Source: Mucilaginibacter sp. 14171R-50 (lineage in GTDB: Bacteria; Bacteroidota; Bacteroidia; Sphingobacteriales; Sphingobacteriaceae). From it: a stretch of 64,000 bases of DNA. The notes under the pieces were generated by a model. It searched no databases. It was not told where the DNA came from and saw only the letters and a program-made list of their open reading frames with translations. A program made the translations under genes and the position numbers. Shown here piece after piece: positions 33,368-42,134 of the stretch; position 1 is the stretch's first letter, and every line of letters starts with the position of its first letter. The stretch covers positions 1,798,001 to 1,862,000 of the forward strand of contig NZ_CP048115.1 in NCBI RefSeq assembly GCF_010093045.1, in the 5' to 3' direction.

Positions 33368-34561
33368 ATGAACCCAACTATCAGAAAAACGTTCAACGAA
33401 AGCTTTACCGAAGAAAAGTATGCTGATTTTCTGGTAGATCTTAACGCCGGGGTTAAAAGCCCCATAGAGTTTCGCATTGCAGAAACGCCGGTGTTTTTGA
33501 CGGACGATTTCAGGGATAAACTGATAAAGGCCGGCGATGAGATAGTAGCCACTATATTAAAACCCGGTTTTAAAGATATAACCGAACGCGCTATTCCCGG
33601 AGCCTGGCGCATAACCAACGAAAATGCCCACCCGCATTTTATTACACTTGATTTTGGGGTGTGTAAGGATGGTGCGGGCAATATTGTGCCTAAGCTGATA
33701 GAACTGCAAGGTTTCCCGTCGTTATACGGGTTCCAGGTGCACCTGGCCGAAAACTACCGCCACGCGTTTGATATCCACGGTAATCAAACCATATTTTTTA
33801 ATGGCCTTAATAAAAGCAGTTACCTTGATCTGTTGCGCAAAACCATACTTGGCCCCTACCAGCCGGACGAAGTGGTGATAATGGACGTAGATGCGCCGAA
33901 CCAAAAAACCGCAGTTGATTTTTACCTCACTGAAGGATACATAGGCACGCCGGTAGTTTCTCTTGCCGATCTTATACAGCAAGGCAGCCAGCTTTTTTAC
34001 CTGCACCACGGCGAACAAAAACGCATCCGCCGTATTTACAACCGCCTGATATTTGACGAGATAGAGAGCGACCCGGAAATATTCGATAAAGTGGTAGATA
34101 TACGCCAGCCGCTTGATGTGGAATGGGTGGCGCACCCCAGCTGGTTTTACCGTATCAGTAAGTTTACCATGCCTTTGCTGCAAGGAGATTATATACCGAA
34201 AACGCAGTTTTTGCACGAGCTTAAAGAAACACCGGCCGACCTGCAAAATTATGTGCTTAAACCACTGTTTAGTTTTGCGGGGCAGGGAGTTATTATTGAT
34301 ATTATGGATGGCGACATTGAGAAGATAAAAGACCCCGAAAACTGGATATTACAGGAAAAGGTAACGTACGAGCCGGTTTTGAAATCGCCGGACGGAGGTG
34401 TTAAGATCGAAATTAGGCTGATGTACCTGTGGCCCGATGGCGATGCTAAGCCTACACTTGCCATTAATCTGGCAAGGCTTAGCAAGGGCAAAATGATAGG
34501 CGTTAGGTATAATAAGGATTTTAACTGGGTGGGCGGTACGGTAGCTTTTATGCATAAGTAA
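33368..34561 (+). CDS. Unrecognised protein with ATP-grasp-like C-terminal half
   Basis: A 397-residue soluble protein. The first half (residues 1-200) matches nothing I know (IPGAWRITNENAHPHFITLD, ELQGFPSLYGFQ). The second half reads like an ATP-grasp nucleotide site: YVLKPLFSFAGQGVIIDI (near 296-313), WILQEKVTYEP and a late KIEIRLMYLW ... INLARLSKGKMIGVRYN. This is similar in order to glutathionylspermidine-synthetase-type ligases, but I cannot assign it. It is the last gene of the amidoligase cluster, 53 bases after the amidotransferase. Likely a second ligase of the pathway (inference). Confidence 0.7.
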   Translation: MNPTIRKTFNESFTEEKYADFLVDLNAGVKSPIEFRIAETPVFLTDDFRDKLIKAGDEIVATILKPGFKDITERAIPGAWRITNENAHPHFITLDFGVCKDGAGNIVPKLIELQGFPSLYGFQVHLAENYRHAFDIHGNQTIFFNGLNKSSYLDLLRKTILGPYQPDEVVIMDVDAPNQKTAVDFYLTEGYIGTPVVSLADLIQQGSQLFYLHHGEQKRIRRIYNRLIFDEIESDPEIFDKVVDIRQPLDVEWVAHPSWFYRISKFTMPLLQGDYIPKTQFLHELKETPADLQNYVLKPLFSFAGQGVIIDIMDGDIEKIKDPENWILQEKVTYEPVLKSPDGGVKIEIRLMYLWPDGDAKPTLAINLARLSKGKMIGVRYNKDFNWVGGTVAFMHK

Positions 34562-34603
34562 GCTTATACTATTTTTAACATCCGTACGTATATAATAAAG
34601 TAT

Positions 34604-34611
34604 TAATTTTG
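34604..34611 (+). promoter_or_regulatory. Promoter -7 box (TAATTTTG) of the small Cys-rich gene
   Basis: TAnnTTTG match ending 5 bases before the ATG at 34616, implying a nearly leaderless transcript. Confidence 0.45.
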
Positions 34612-34615
34612 CGAC

Positions 34616-34777
34616 ATGAACATACAGTCAATTATTATCATCGTATTGTTTGTTGCTGCGGTATTTTACGTTGGCCGGTTGCTGTATAAGAGCGTATTCG
34701 TCAAAAAAGGCTGTGGTAACAATTGCAAATGCGGTGTCGATTTTTCTGATATCGAGGCTATTAAACAGGCTAAATAA
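34616..34777 (+). CDS. FeoB-associated Cys-rich membrane protein
   Basis: A 53-residue gene. One hydrophobic N-terminal helix (MNIQSIIIIVLFVAAVFYVG) is followed by KKGCGNNCKCGVDFSDIE; the pattern C-G-x-x-C-x-C-G is that of the small Cys-rich proteins often found after feoB, which may bind iron or an iron-sulfur centre at the membrane. No feoB is next to it here, so it is an orphan copy. It has its own -7 box. Confidence 0.8.
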   Translation: MNIQSIIIIVLFVAAVFYVGRLLYKSVFVKKGCGNNCKCGVDFSDIEAIKQAK

Positions 34778-34824
34778 TTTGTATTTATTTTTCCTTGTCA
34801 CTATTTATCGTTTAAATCCCGTTC

Positions 34825-37800
34825 ATGTCTTCTAATAACAAGCAGATATTTCAGGCTGATAATCCCGGCAGGTGGAACCGTTTTAAATGGATCAGCCGTA
34901 TTTTATTAGTGGTATTTGTAGTGGGTGTTGTAGCGGCGGTAGTTACTGTTACCTCAACAGAATACCCTATAATCCCCGACCTTAACCCTGCGCCCAAAAA
35001 GCTTTCTAAGGCCGAGCTCGAAGCCTTGAAAAAATCAAAGCGGTATGCCGATTTTAAGATAGAAAAGGCCGAAATAGAGGTGCTGGACAAGGCACGGCGC
35101 CTGCATCAGTTAAAACACCCTAATAACGAAAACCGTATAAACGCGGGCTTTTACAAGGCCTGGGAAGCGCAGGCCTATAATTCGCTTGTTGACCACATGG
35201 CCAGGTTGGACATGGTGGTAACTGAGGGCTTCGCTTTCTCGCCAGGGGCCGATACGTTAAAAGTTAGTATTGATACAGGCCTTATCAACCTCAACAAAAA
35301 GTATAAGAAGCAGGTACTGGTAACACTATCCAATTATGTTAACTATGATAACGTAAGGGGTGGTTATGATGTTAAAGATGTGCTTCGCGTATTTAAAAAT
35401 AAAAAGCTGCGTGTGGCATTTATCAACAGCATGGCAGCTGCGCTTCAGCGTTATAAATTTAACGGGATCAATATTGATATAGAAGACCTGCCCGACCGGA
35501 ATGGTAAAGAGATGGTTGCCTTCCAGAACGATCTCTACACCATATTTCACGCTCAAAAACTGCTTGTAACAACCAACGTTATACCGCACGACGAAGAGTT
35601 TGACCTGAAGCGTTTGCAGCACATTAACGATTTTTTATTCGTAATGGCTATCGATCAGCATTCAGACATGAGCAACCCGGGCGATATATCGCACCAGCAT
35701 TGGGTTGAAGAAATACTGGACGAGGTTTGCTCACAAATACCCAGCGAAAAGGTTATACTGACTATTGCCGGCGGCGGCTACGACTGGCGCGAAGGGAGCG
35801 TTGGTACGCCCATTGGCTACCCACAGGCCGTAAGCACCGCAAAAGAAAACAACAAGAACATAGCTTACGACCCGGAATCGGCTAACCTGCATTACAACTA
35901 CCTGGGTACCGATAGCCTTAACCATACAGTTTACTTTGCCGACGCGGCCACCAATTTCAATATCATTCGCATGGCCGACGACTGGGCTACAGGCGGAGTA
36001 GCTTTATGGCGTATGGGTGCCGAAGACCCGCGCCTGTGGACATTCTTCCAAAAAAACCTTTCGATAGATTCGTTGAAGAAAACCGGTGTGGATATTAAGC
36101 ACTTTACTACTGTTGGGTTAAATAATAAGATTGATTACGCCGGTGAAGGGGGCGAAGTGCTCGACCTGATCACTACGCCTACTACGGGCCACATCGATGT
36201 TAAGATGGATACATCCACGTACACCATCACCAATCAAAAATACATAAAGCTGCCTACAAAATATGTTATACGCCGATACGGTTATAAGCCCGGCAAGGTT
36301 GTTTTAACTTTTGACGATGGCCCCGATCCGGAATTTACACCCCGGATACTCGACATACTAAAACGTGAAAGGGTCCCCGCATCGTTTTTCGTAGTGGGCT
36401 CTATGGTAGAGAAGAATATCCCTATCCTTAAACGTATTTACGACGAAGGTTACGAAATTGGTAACCACACATTTTTTCATCCGGATATCTCGACCATAAG
36501 TTTAGACAGGGTTAACCTGGAGTTGAACTCCACCCGTAAGCTTATCGAATCCATCACCGGCCGGAGCACTATATTGTTTCGCCCGCCGTTTAACGCGGAT
36601 GCCGAACCGCAAACCCTTGCCGAGGTTATACCCGTGGCTGAAAGCCGCAGGCAAAGCTATATTACGATAGGCGAGTCCATCGATCCGTGGGACTGGCAGC
36701 CCGGTGTAACTGCCGACAGCATTATTGCCCGCACCATTAAACAAAAGGATAACGGCAGTATGATACTGCTGCATGATGCAGGCGGCGATACCCGGGAAGA
36801 AACGGTAAAGGCATTACCGGCCATCATCCATTTTTTTAAGAAGAACGGTTACGAGTTTACTACCATTGCTGATGTTTTGGGAAAAACCAAAGACGACCTG
36901 ATGCCACCGGCGGAAAAGGAAAGCAAAAGTTTTTGGGGTAAATATTACGACATTGTTGTGGTGGGGTTCTTTTTAGGGAATAAATTTCTTTTTTACCTGT
37001 TCCTGTCGGCTATATTTTTAGCCATGGGCCGTATAATACTGATCGGCATTTTAGCGGCGCGGCAGTTTTCGCTTAACAAAAAAATTGATGCCGCCCCGCA
37101 TCCTCAGCCCCCTGTAAGCATTATTGTACCTGCATATAACGAAGAGATTACCGCTATAAAAACCATACAAAGCCTTTTAAAGACGGAGTACACCAACTTT
37201 AATATCATTTTTGTTGACGACGGATCAAAGGACAGGACCTTTGAGGTGGTTTCAGAGGCATATGCCAACCATCCGCTGGTAACAGTGTTAACTAAGCCAA
37301 ACGGGGGCAAAGCATCGGCGCTTAACTTTGGCATCACCCATGCCGAACACGATTTTGTGGTTTGTATTGATGCCGATACGCAGTTAAAAACCGACGCCAT
37401 TTACCACTTAATGGCTTATTTTACCGATGAAGAAATTGGCGCTGTTGCGGGTACTGTAAAAGTTGGAAACGAAAATAATATCATCACCAAATGGCAGTCG
37501 ATAGAATATATCACCGCCCAAAATATGGACCGCCGTGCCTTTGATATCATCAATAGCATTACGGTGGTGCCGGGGGCCATCGGGGCGTTCCGCAAGTCTG
37601 CATTGTTCAGGGCAGGGGGCTTTACTTATGATACGCTGGCCGAGGATTGCGATCTTACCATGCGTATTTTAAAGCAGGGTTATGTGGTGAAAAATTGCGC
37701 CGAGGCAGTTGCCTATACCGAGGCGCCAGAAACTATAAATGCGTTGCTAAAACAGCGCTTTCGTTGGAGTTTTGGGGTAATGCAAAGTTTCTGGAAAAAC

Positions 37801-38271
37801 CGCGACGCGCTGTTCAATAAAAAATTCAGGTATTTTGGTATGGTGGGGATGCCCAACATCCTTATCTTCCAGATCATATTGCCGTTATTTTCGCCCTTGG
37901 CCGATCTGATCATGATACTGGGGCTTTTTGGCAGCCACCCCGAGAAGATGCTCACCTATTATGCGGTTTTTGTATTGATCGATTTCCTGGTGGGCATATT
38001 GGCCTTCAGGATGGAAAAGGAAGATTACCGCAAGCTGGTTTACATTATACCTCAGCGCTTTATATGGCGCCAATTGATGTATTATATTCTGTTCAAATCT
38101 ATCCGCAAGGCTTTAAAAGGCGAATTGAGCACCTGGGGCGTACTTAAACGCACCGGGAATGTAAAGGTGAACGCAGAGGAAAAGAAAACAAAACCGGTAG
38201 TTATAGCCATACTTGTTTTTACAATCGCGGCAGCTGTTTACTTTTTGTACACATATATCAGCAACAGGTAA
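34825..38271 (+). CDS. Trifunctional GH18 - polysaccharide deacetylase - family 2 glycosyltransferase
   Basis: A 1148-residue membrane protein. One N-terminal helix (about 25-48) anchors an exported GH18-like domain (100-410; active-site strand NGINIDIED with the catalytic Glu), then a NodB deacetylase (485-690; TFDDGPD, GNHTFFHPD, RPPF), a membrane helix pair (about 712-745), a cytosolic GT2 domain (755-990; DDGS, DADTQ, TLAEDCD, QRFRW) and C-terminal helices. It resembles PgaB plus PgaC in one chain, i.e. a processive synthase of a beta-linked GlcNAc-type polymer with built-in deacetylation and trimming. The product is inference. All catalytic motifs appear intact. Confidence 0.92.
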   Translation: MSSNNKQIFQADNPGRWNRFKWISRILLVVFVVGVVAAVVTVTSTEYPIIPDLNPAPKKLSKAELEALKKSKRYADFKIEKAEIEVLDKARRLHQLKHPNNENRINAGFYKAWEAQAYNSLVDHMARLDMVVTEGFAFSPGADTLKVSIDTGLINLNKKYKKQVLVTLSNYVNYDNVRGGYDVKDVLRVFKNKKLRVAFINSMAAALQRYKFNGINIDIEDLPDRNGKEMVAFQNDLYTIFHAQKLLVTTNVIPHDEEFDLKRLQHINDFLFVMAIDQHSDMSNPGDISHQHWVEEILDEVCSQIPSEKVILTIAGGGYDWREGSVGTPIGYPQAVSTAKENNKNIAYDPESANLHYNYLGTDSLNHTVYFADAATNFNIIRMADDWATGGVALWRMGAEDPRLWTFFQKNLSIDSLKKTGVDIKHFTTVGLNNKIDYAGEGGEVLDLITTPTTGHIDVKMDTSTYTITNQKYIKLPTKYVIRRYGYKPGKVVLTFDDGPDPEFTPRILDILKRERVPASFFVVGSMVEKNIPILKRIYDEGYEIGNHTFFHPDISTISLDRVNLELNSTRKLIESITGRSTILFRPPFNADAEPQTLAEVIPVAESRRQSYITIGESIDPWDWQPGVTADSIIARTIKQKDNGSMILLHDAGGDTREETVKALPAIIHFFKKNGYEFTTIADVLGKTKDDLMPPAEKESKSFWGKYYDIVVVGFFLGNKFLFYLFLSAIFLAMGRIILIGILAARQFSLNKKIDAAPHPQPPVSIIVPAYNEEITAIKTIQSLLKTEYTNFNIIFVDDGSKDRTFEVVSEAYANHPLVTVLTKPNGGKASALNFGITHAEHDFVVCIDADTQLKTDAIYHLMAYFTDEEIGAVAGTVKVGNENNIITKWQSIEYITAQNMDRRAFDIINSITVVPGAIGAFRKSALFRAGGFTYDTLAEDCDLTMRILKQGYVVKNCAEAVAYTEAPETINALLKQRFRWSFGVMQSFWKNRDALFNKKFRYFGMVGMPNILIFQIILPLFSPLADLIMILGLFGSHPEKMLTYYAVFVLIDFLVGILAFRMEKEDYRKLVYIIPQRFIWRQLMYYILFKSIRKALKGELSTWGVLKRTGNVKVNAEEKKTKPVVIAILVFTIAAAVYFLYTYISNR

Positions 38272-38406
38272 TACGGCGGTCCGCCGGGCATCAGTTCAAT
38301 TTAAAACGTGAGTTTGAGCGCGGCGGTTTGTAAGGGCACCACTAACAACGATTAGCAGTGGTTTGCTTTTCTTCCAATCACTCAACGAACCCTAGAATTT
38401 TATAAA

Positions 38407-38889
38407 CTACACGCGCTCTATTAAACATACGGCATAGGCAACCACGCCTTCTTCGCGGCCTATAAAACCAAGCTGCTCGTTAGTGGTAGCTTTTATCGAT
38501 ATATCTTCGATATCAATGCCCGCAGCTTTGGCAATATTGTCCTGCATGGCCGGTATATGAGGGTTTATTTTGGGGGCTTCCAGGCAAACCATGGCATCAA
38601 TATTGCCTATCTGCCAGTTTTTTTCGGCCAGCAAAGCCACTACATGTTGTAATAATATCAGGCTGCTAATGCCTTTCCATCTATCATCTTTATTAGAAAA
38701 ATGGAAGCCAATATCGCGCAGGTTAGCAGCGCCCAACAGGGCGTCGCATATGGCGTGCAGCAGCACGTCGGCATCAGAGTGCCCGTAAGCGCCGGCGGTG
38801 TGTTCAAGGTTTACGCCGCCCAGTATAAAAGGGTGTTGTTGTTTTAGCTGATGTACATCAAAACCAAAACCTACTTTAATTTTAGCCAT
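38407..38889 (-). CDS. ispF: 2-C-methyl-D-erythritol 2,4-cyclodiphosphate synthase
   Basis: A 160-residue enzyme of the MEP isoprenoid pathway that cyclises CDP-methylerythritol phosphate to the cyclodiphosphate in the cytosol. The family signature is complete: FGFDVHQL (Asp and His metal ligands), SDADVLLHAICDALLGA, and the C-terminal ATTNEQLGFIGREEGV. Zn and CDP sites look intact. The ATG directly follows the porV stop, so ispF is cotranscribed with that secretion gene, an arrangement without functional logic that may reflect a conserved operon. Confidence 0.97.
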   Translation of the reverse strand: MAKIKVGFGFDVHQLKQQHPFILGGVNLEHTAGAYGHSDADVLLHAICDALLGAANLRDIGFHFSNKDDRWKGISSLILLQHVVALLAEKNWQIGNIDAMVCLEAPKINPHIPAMQDNIAKAAGIDIEDISIKATTNEQLGFIGREEGVVAYAVCLIERV

Positions 38890-40068
38890 TTATTTTTTAG
38901 AAGCATTATTGGTGCCGCCAAACCCAGCCGACAAAGTAAAACGCAGTGTGTTTGCCAGCGGACTGTTTTGCTGGCTGGCTATCAGGTACGAAAAATCGAA
39001 GGCGAATACATCATATTTCAGCCCGAAACCCGCAGTAGCGTAGTGCCTGCCGCCCTTACTGGGGTTTTCGTAAAAGTAACCCGCCCTTAGTGCAAAAAGG
39101 TTGTTGTAGGTATACTCTACCCCTGGCGATAGCGTAATTTCCTTTAACTCTTCGCTAAACCCTCCGGGTGCATCAGCAAACGAGCCAAAAATTCCGGCCG
39201 GTACCGATACATCATCATTTTTGCCCTTGATGATATTACCATCGTTGTCGCGTATTGGCGGCGTTGGCACCAATAGCTTATTGATATCAAAAGCGATGGT
39301 AAACCTGCTCATGTCGTCAACATTCCAGGTATTGGCTACGCCCAACTTTAAGTTGGCCGGCAAAAAGTAACTTTGGCCGGTTGTGGCATAGCTTATTTTA
39401 TTGCCGATGTTTGAAATATTAGCGCCGAAAGCAAACACGGCGTTATCGCCATATGGCTTGTTATAAAATAATGATACTCCGGCAGATACCGCATTGCCTG
39501 CCTTGCTTTGCTGAGCTGAACCCGCTACGAAAGCGCCGTTGCTAAAATTCGAATAGATATAACGGAGTGTTAAGCCCAACGAAAGGTTTTCGCCAAACTT
39601 ACGCGCAAAAGACGCATCAATTGAAAATTCGCTGGGTTTATAAACGCCCTGGTCGGTTTGGTTATCGTCTATCAGTTGTATCGATCCCAGGTTAAAATAA
39701 CGCAGCGAAGCGCCAAAGGTATTCCTGTCATCAATTTTATGCGCATAACTGAAATAGGCGAGGTTAACATCGGGCACCAGGTGCCTTAGCCAGGGGCTGT
39801 ACGATAAAGCGATGTCGTTATTATTTTCAAGAAATGCAAGCTTTGCCGGGTTCCAGTAATTGGCATTAACATCTGGCGATAACGCAACCCCTGCTTCGCC
39901 CATAGCTCCCGAGCGTGAATCGGGCGATATATTCAGGAACGGTACAGCTGTGGGTATGGCGTTTGACGAACTACCATCCGAGCCCGGGTTGCCGTTTTGT
40001 GCCGTAGCCAGCGCGGGCAAGGCCAGTAGTATAGCTAAAGCAAGGTTTCTGGTGTTCAAGAACTTCAT
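38890..40068 (-). CDS. porV: Type IX secretion outer-membrane protein PorV
   Basis: A 392-residue outer-membrane barrel with signal peptide (ends ALATAQ). The PorV/LptO landmarks are VPFLNISPDSRSGAMGEAG near the N-terminus, SPDVNANYWNPAKLAFLE, then FSYAHKIDDRNTFGASLRYF. PorV shuttles cargo proteins of the type IX secretion system to the PorU sortase and is required for release or attachment of CTD proteins at the surface. Divergent from gldJ across 219 bases. porU, which often lies between gldJ and porV, is not present here. Confidence 0.92.
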   Translation of the reverse strand: MKFLNTRNLALAILLALPALATAQNGNPGSDGSSSNAIPTAVPFLNISPDSRSGAMGEAGVALSPDVNANYWNPAKLAFLENNNDIALSYSPWLRHLVPDVNLAYFSYAHKIDDRNTFGASLRYFNLGSIQLIDDNQTDQGVYKPSEFSIDASFARKFGENLSLGLTLRYIYSNFSNGAFVAGSAQQSKAGNAVSAGVSLFYNKPYGDNAVFAFGANISNIGNKISYATTGQSYFLPANLKLGVANTWNVDDMSRFTIAFDINKLLVPTPPIRDNDGNIIKGKNDDVSVPAGIFGSFADAPGGFSEELKEITLSPGVEYTYNNLFALRAGYFYENPSKGGRHYATAGFGLKYDVFAFDFSYLIASQQNSPLANTLRFTLSAGFGGTNNASKK

Positions 40069-40287
40069 TGGTGCAATTTAGTCTTATTATTTAAAAATAA
40101 TAAAAATATGCTAACGTTATTACCGCAATACTTTATATGCAATGTGGTATAAACTGGTTATGATTTAAATTATTGTAACTCCGTCTATAAAATATCCGTT
40201 TAACAAAGTTTTAGGGATAAACTTGTTACAGACACATTTTTATAATTGATTTTTTCTAAATTTACCTCTGAATATATTTTGCAAAAT

Positions 40288-41961
40288 ATGAAAGTACTTA
40301 CTAATACTGCTTTGGTGTTGGGGGCGTTAGGTGTTATGCTTAGCAGCTGCAGTAAACGTCAGCAATCACAAAAAACAGGCTTAGCTTACAACGACCGGAC
40401 AAATGGCGGCTATCTAAGATATCAACAAAGCCACCCTACCCCGGGCCCGGGCCTTGTACCAATTGAGGGCGGAACTTTTGTTTTAGGCGGCAGCGCCGAC
40501 CAGGATGTTACCTACGAGTATAACAACATGCGCCGCAGGGTAACTGTTCCGTCGTTTTACATGGATGAAACAGAGGTATCTAACCAGGACTGGCTGGATT
40601 ACCTGCACTGGATAAATATTACCTTCCCTAACGATAACGAATTGTACTATAACGCCCTGCCGGATACGCTGGTATGGCGTAGACCTTTATCATACAACGA
40701 GCCTTACGTAGATAACTACCTGCGCCATCCTGCGTTTCAGGATTACCCCGTAGTTGGTGTTACCTGGGAGCAGGCCCAGGATTATTGCGTGTGGCGCACC
40801 GACCGTACCAATGAAAATATTTTGCGCGAACGCGGCAACCTGGTTACGTGGAAGGACCAGGCAAGGAATCAGGCAGGGGCCGGTGGTGCAAATGGAACTG
40901 CTAATGCCGGTGGTGCAAACGGAACAACCGCTAATGCTACTACGTCAACAAACCTGCCATATAATACGGATATGTACCTAAACGGGCAATATCAAGGCCA
41001 GGGAATCGATGGTAAAAAAATGATGACCGACCTTAACCCTAATGCTAAGCCCACCGGTACCAATAAGCGTGCTGTAAGGCCTGTGCGTTTAGAGGATGGC
41101 ATATTAAAGCAGGGTTACCGTTTGCCGTCAGAAGCTGAATGGGAATATGCCGCTTTGGCACTTGCAGGTAACACTCAGTTCGAAAACATAAATGATGGCC
41201 GTGTATATCCATGGGATGGCCTTGGGGTGCGTTCGCCCAAAAAGACTACCCGTGGTTTGATATTGGCCAACTTTAAACGCGGCGCCGGCGATAACGCCGG
41301 AGTTGCGGGAGGCTTAAATGACAAGGCCATTATAACAGCGCCTGTACGTTCGTACCAGCCGAATGATTTTGGTTTGTATAACATGGCGGGCAACGTTAAC
41401 GAGTGGGTGGCCGATACTTATCGCCAAACATCGTTTGAAGAAGTAGACGACCTTAACCCTTTTCGTGGTAACCAGTTTACCAATAAACGCCTTGCCGACC
41501 CTGCAAAGGGCCTTTACGCAAAAGATAAATACGGCCGCCCTATTAAAGACCCGGCCCGCTCAAATAAAAAATTGAAATACGCCGATATGATAGCACAGCA
41601 ACAAGCCCAGGCTGCCGGTGCTGCAAATAACGGCGCACAACCTGCTGTTACAGCAAATGCAGATCCTCTGGCGGGTAAACCTTACACTTCGGACTACAGG
41701 GGTTATGGCGACTCTGTGAATACCAGTTTGTACGGTACCACCACCTTAGTGAACGACCACTCGAAGGTGTACAAAGGCGGGTCGTGGAACGACATGGCTT
41801 ACTGGCTTAACCCGGCAACCCGCCGGTTTGCCGATCAGGAGAGCACCAGCGCCGAAATTGGTTTCCGATGCGCAATGACCATGGTGGGCGCGCCTGAGAT
41901 ACACCCTGAAGGCAAACCGCATTACCCTGTAAAAAGACCAAAAAACTATAAAGCACGCTAA
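40288..41961 (+). CDS. gldJ: Type IX secretion / gliding motility lipoprotein GldJ
   Basis: A 557-residue lipoprotein with lipobox LSSC (Cys21). It has a formylglycine-generating-enzyme-like domain: GPGLVPIEGGTFVLGG, SFYMDETEVSNQDWLDYL, GYRLPSEAEWEYAAL and NVNEWVADTY, ending SAEIGFRCAM. GldJ stabilises GldK and is needed for T9SS and gliding in Flavobacterium. I chose the ATG at 40288 because it starts the lipoprotein signal; the frame is open from a TTG at 40246. Residues near 205-230 are a low-complexity Ala/Gly/Asn tandem, from a DNA repeat. A terminator follows. Confidence 0.9.
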   Translation: MKVLTNTALVLGALGVMLSSCSKRQQSQKTGLAYNDRTNGGYLRYQQSHPTPGPGLVPIEGGTFVLGGSADQDVTYEYNNMRRRVTVPSFYMDETEVSNQDWLDYLHWINITFPNDNELYYNALPDTLVWRRPLSYNEPYVDNYLRHPAFQDYPVVGVTWEQAQDYCVWRTDRTNENILRERGNLVTWKDQARNQAGAGGANGTANAGGANGTTANATTSTNLPYNTDMYLNGQYQGQGIDGKKMMTDLNPNAKPTGTNKRAVRPVRLEDGILKQGYRLPSEAEWEYAALALAGNTQFENINDGRVYPWDGLGVRSPKKTTRGLILANFKRGAGDNAGVAGGLNDKAIITAPVRSYQPNDFGLYNMAGNVNEWVADTYRQTSFEEVDDLNPFRGNQFTNKRLADPAKGLYAKDKYGRPIKDPARSNKKLKYADMIAQQQAQAAGAANNGAQPAVTANADPLAGKPYTSDYRGYGDSVNTSLYGTTTLVNDHSKVYKGGSWNDMAYWLNPATRRFADQESTSAEIGFRCAMTMVGAPEIHPEGKPHYPVKRPKNYKAR

Positions 41962-41981
41962 TAGCTGTAAAGGCAAAACTT

Positions 41982-42016
41982 TAAGTCCCTGACGGTTAAC
42001 CGGCAGGGACTTTTTA
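41982..42016 (+). terminator. Intrinsic terminator of gldJ
   Basis: Palindrome AAGTCCCTGACGGTTAACCG with GCAGGGACTT followed by TTTTATTT, 20 bases after the gldJ stop. Confidence 0.85.
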
Positions 42017-42101
42017 TTTGCATACAACACGCCGCGATGCGGCTTAGGCATCAGATAATTGTAAAATGCCAGCTGCTCTTCCAATTGCCATATATTAAGC
42101 G

Positions 42102-42109
42102 TATCTTTG
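42102..42109 (+). promoter_or_regulatory. Promoter -7 box (TATCTTTG) of typA
   Basis: TAnnTTTG match 25 bases upstream of the typA ATG. Confidence 0.45.
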
Positions 42110-42134
42110 CGCCAAATTTATAAGGCCGCATTTC

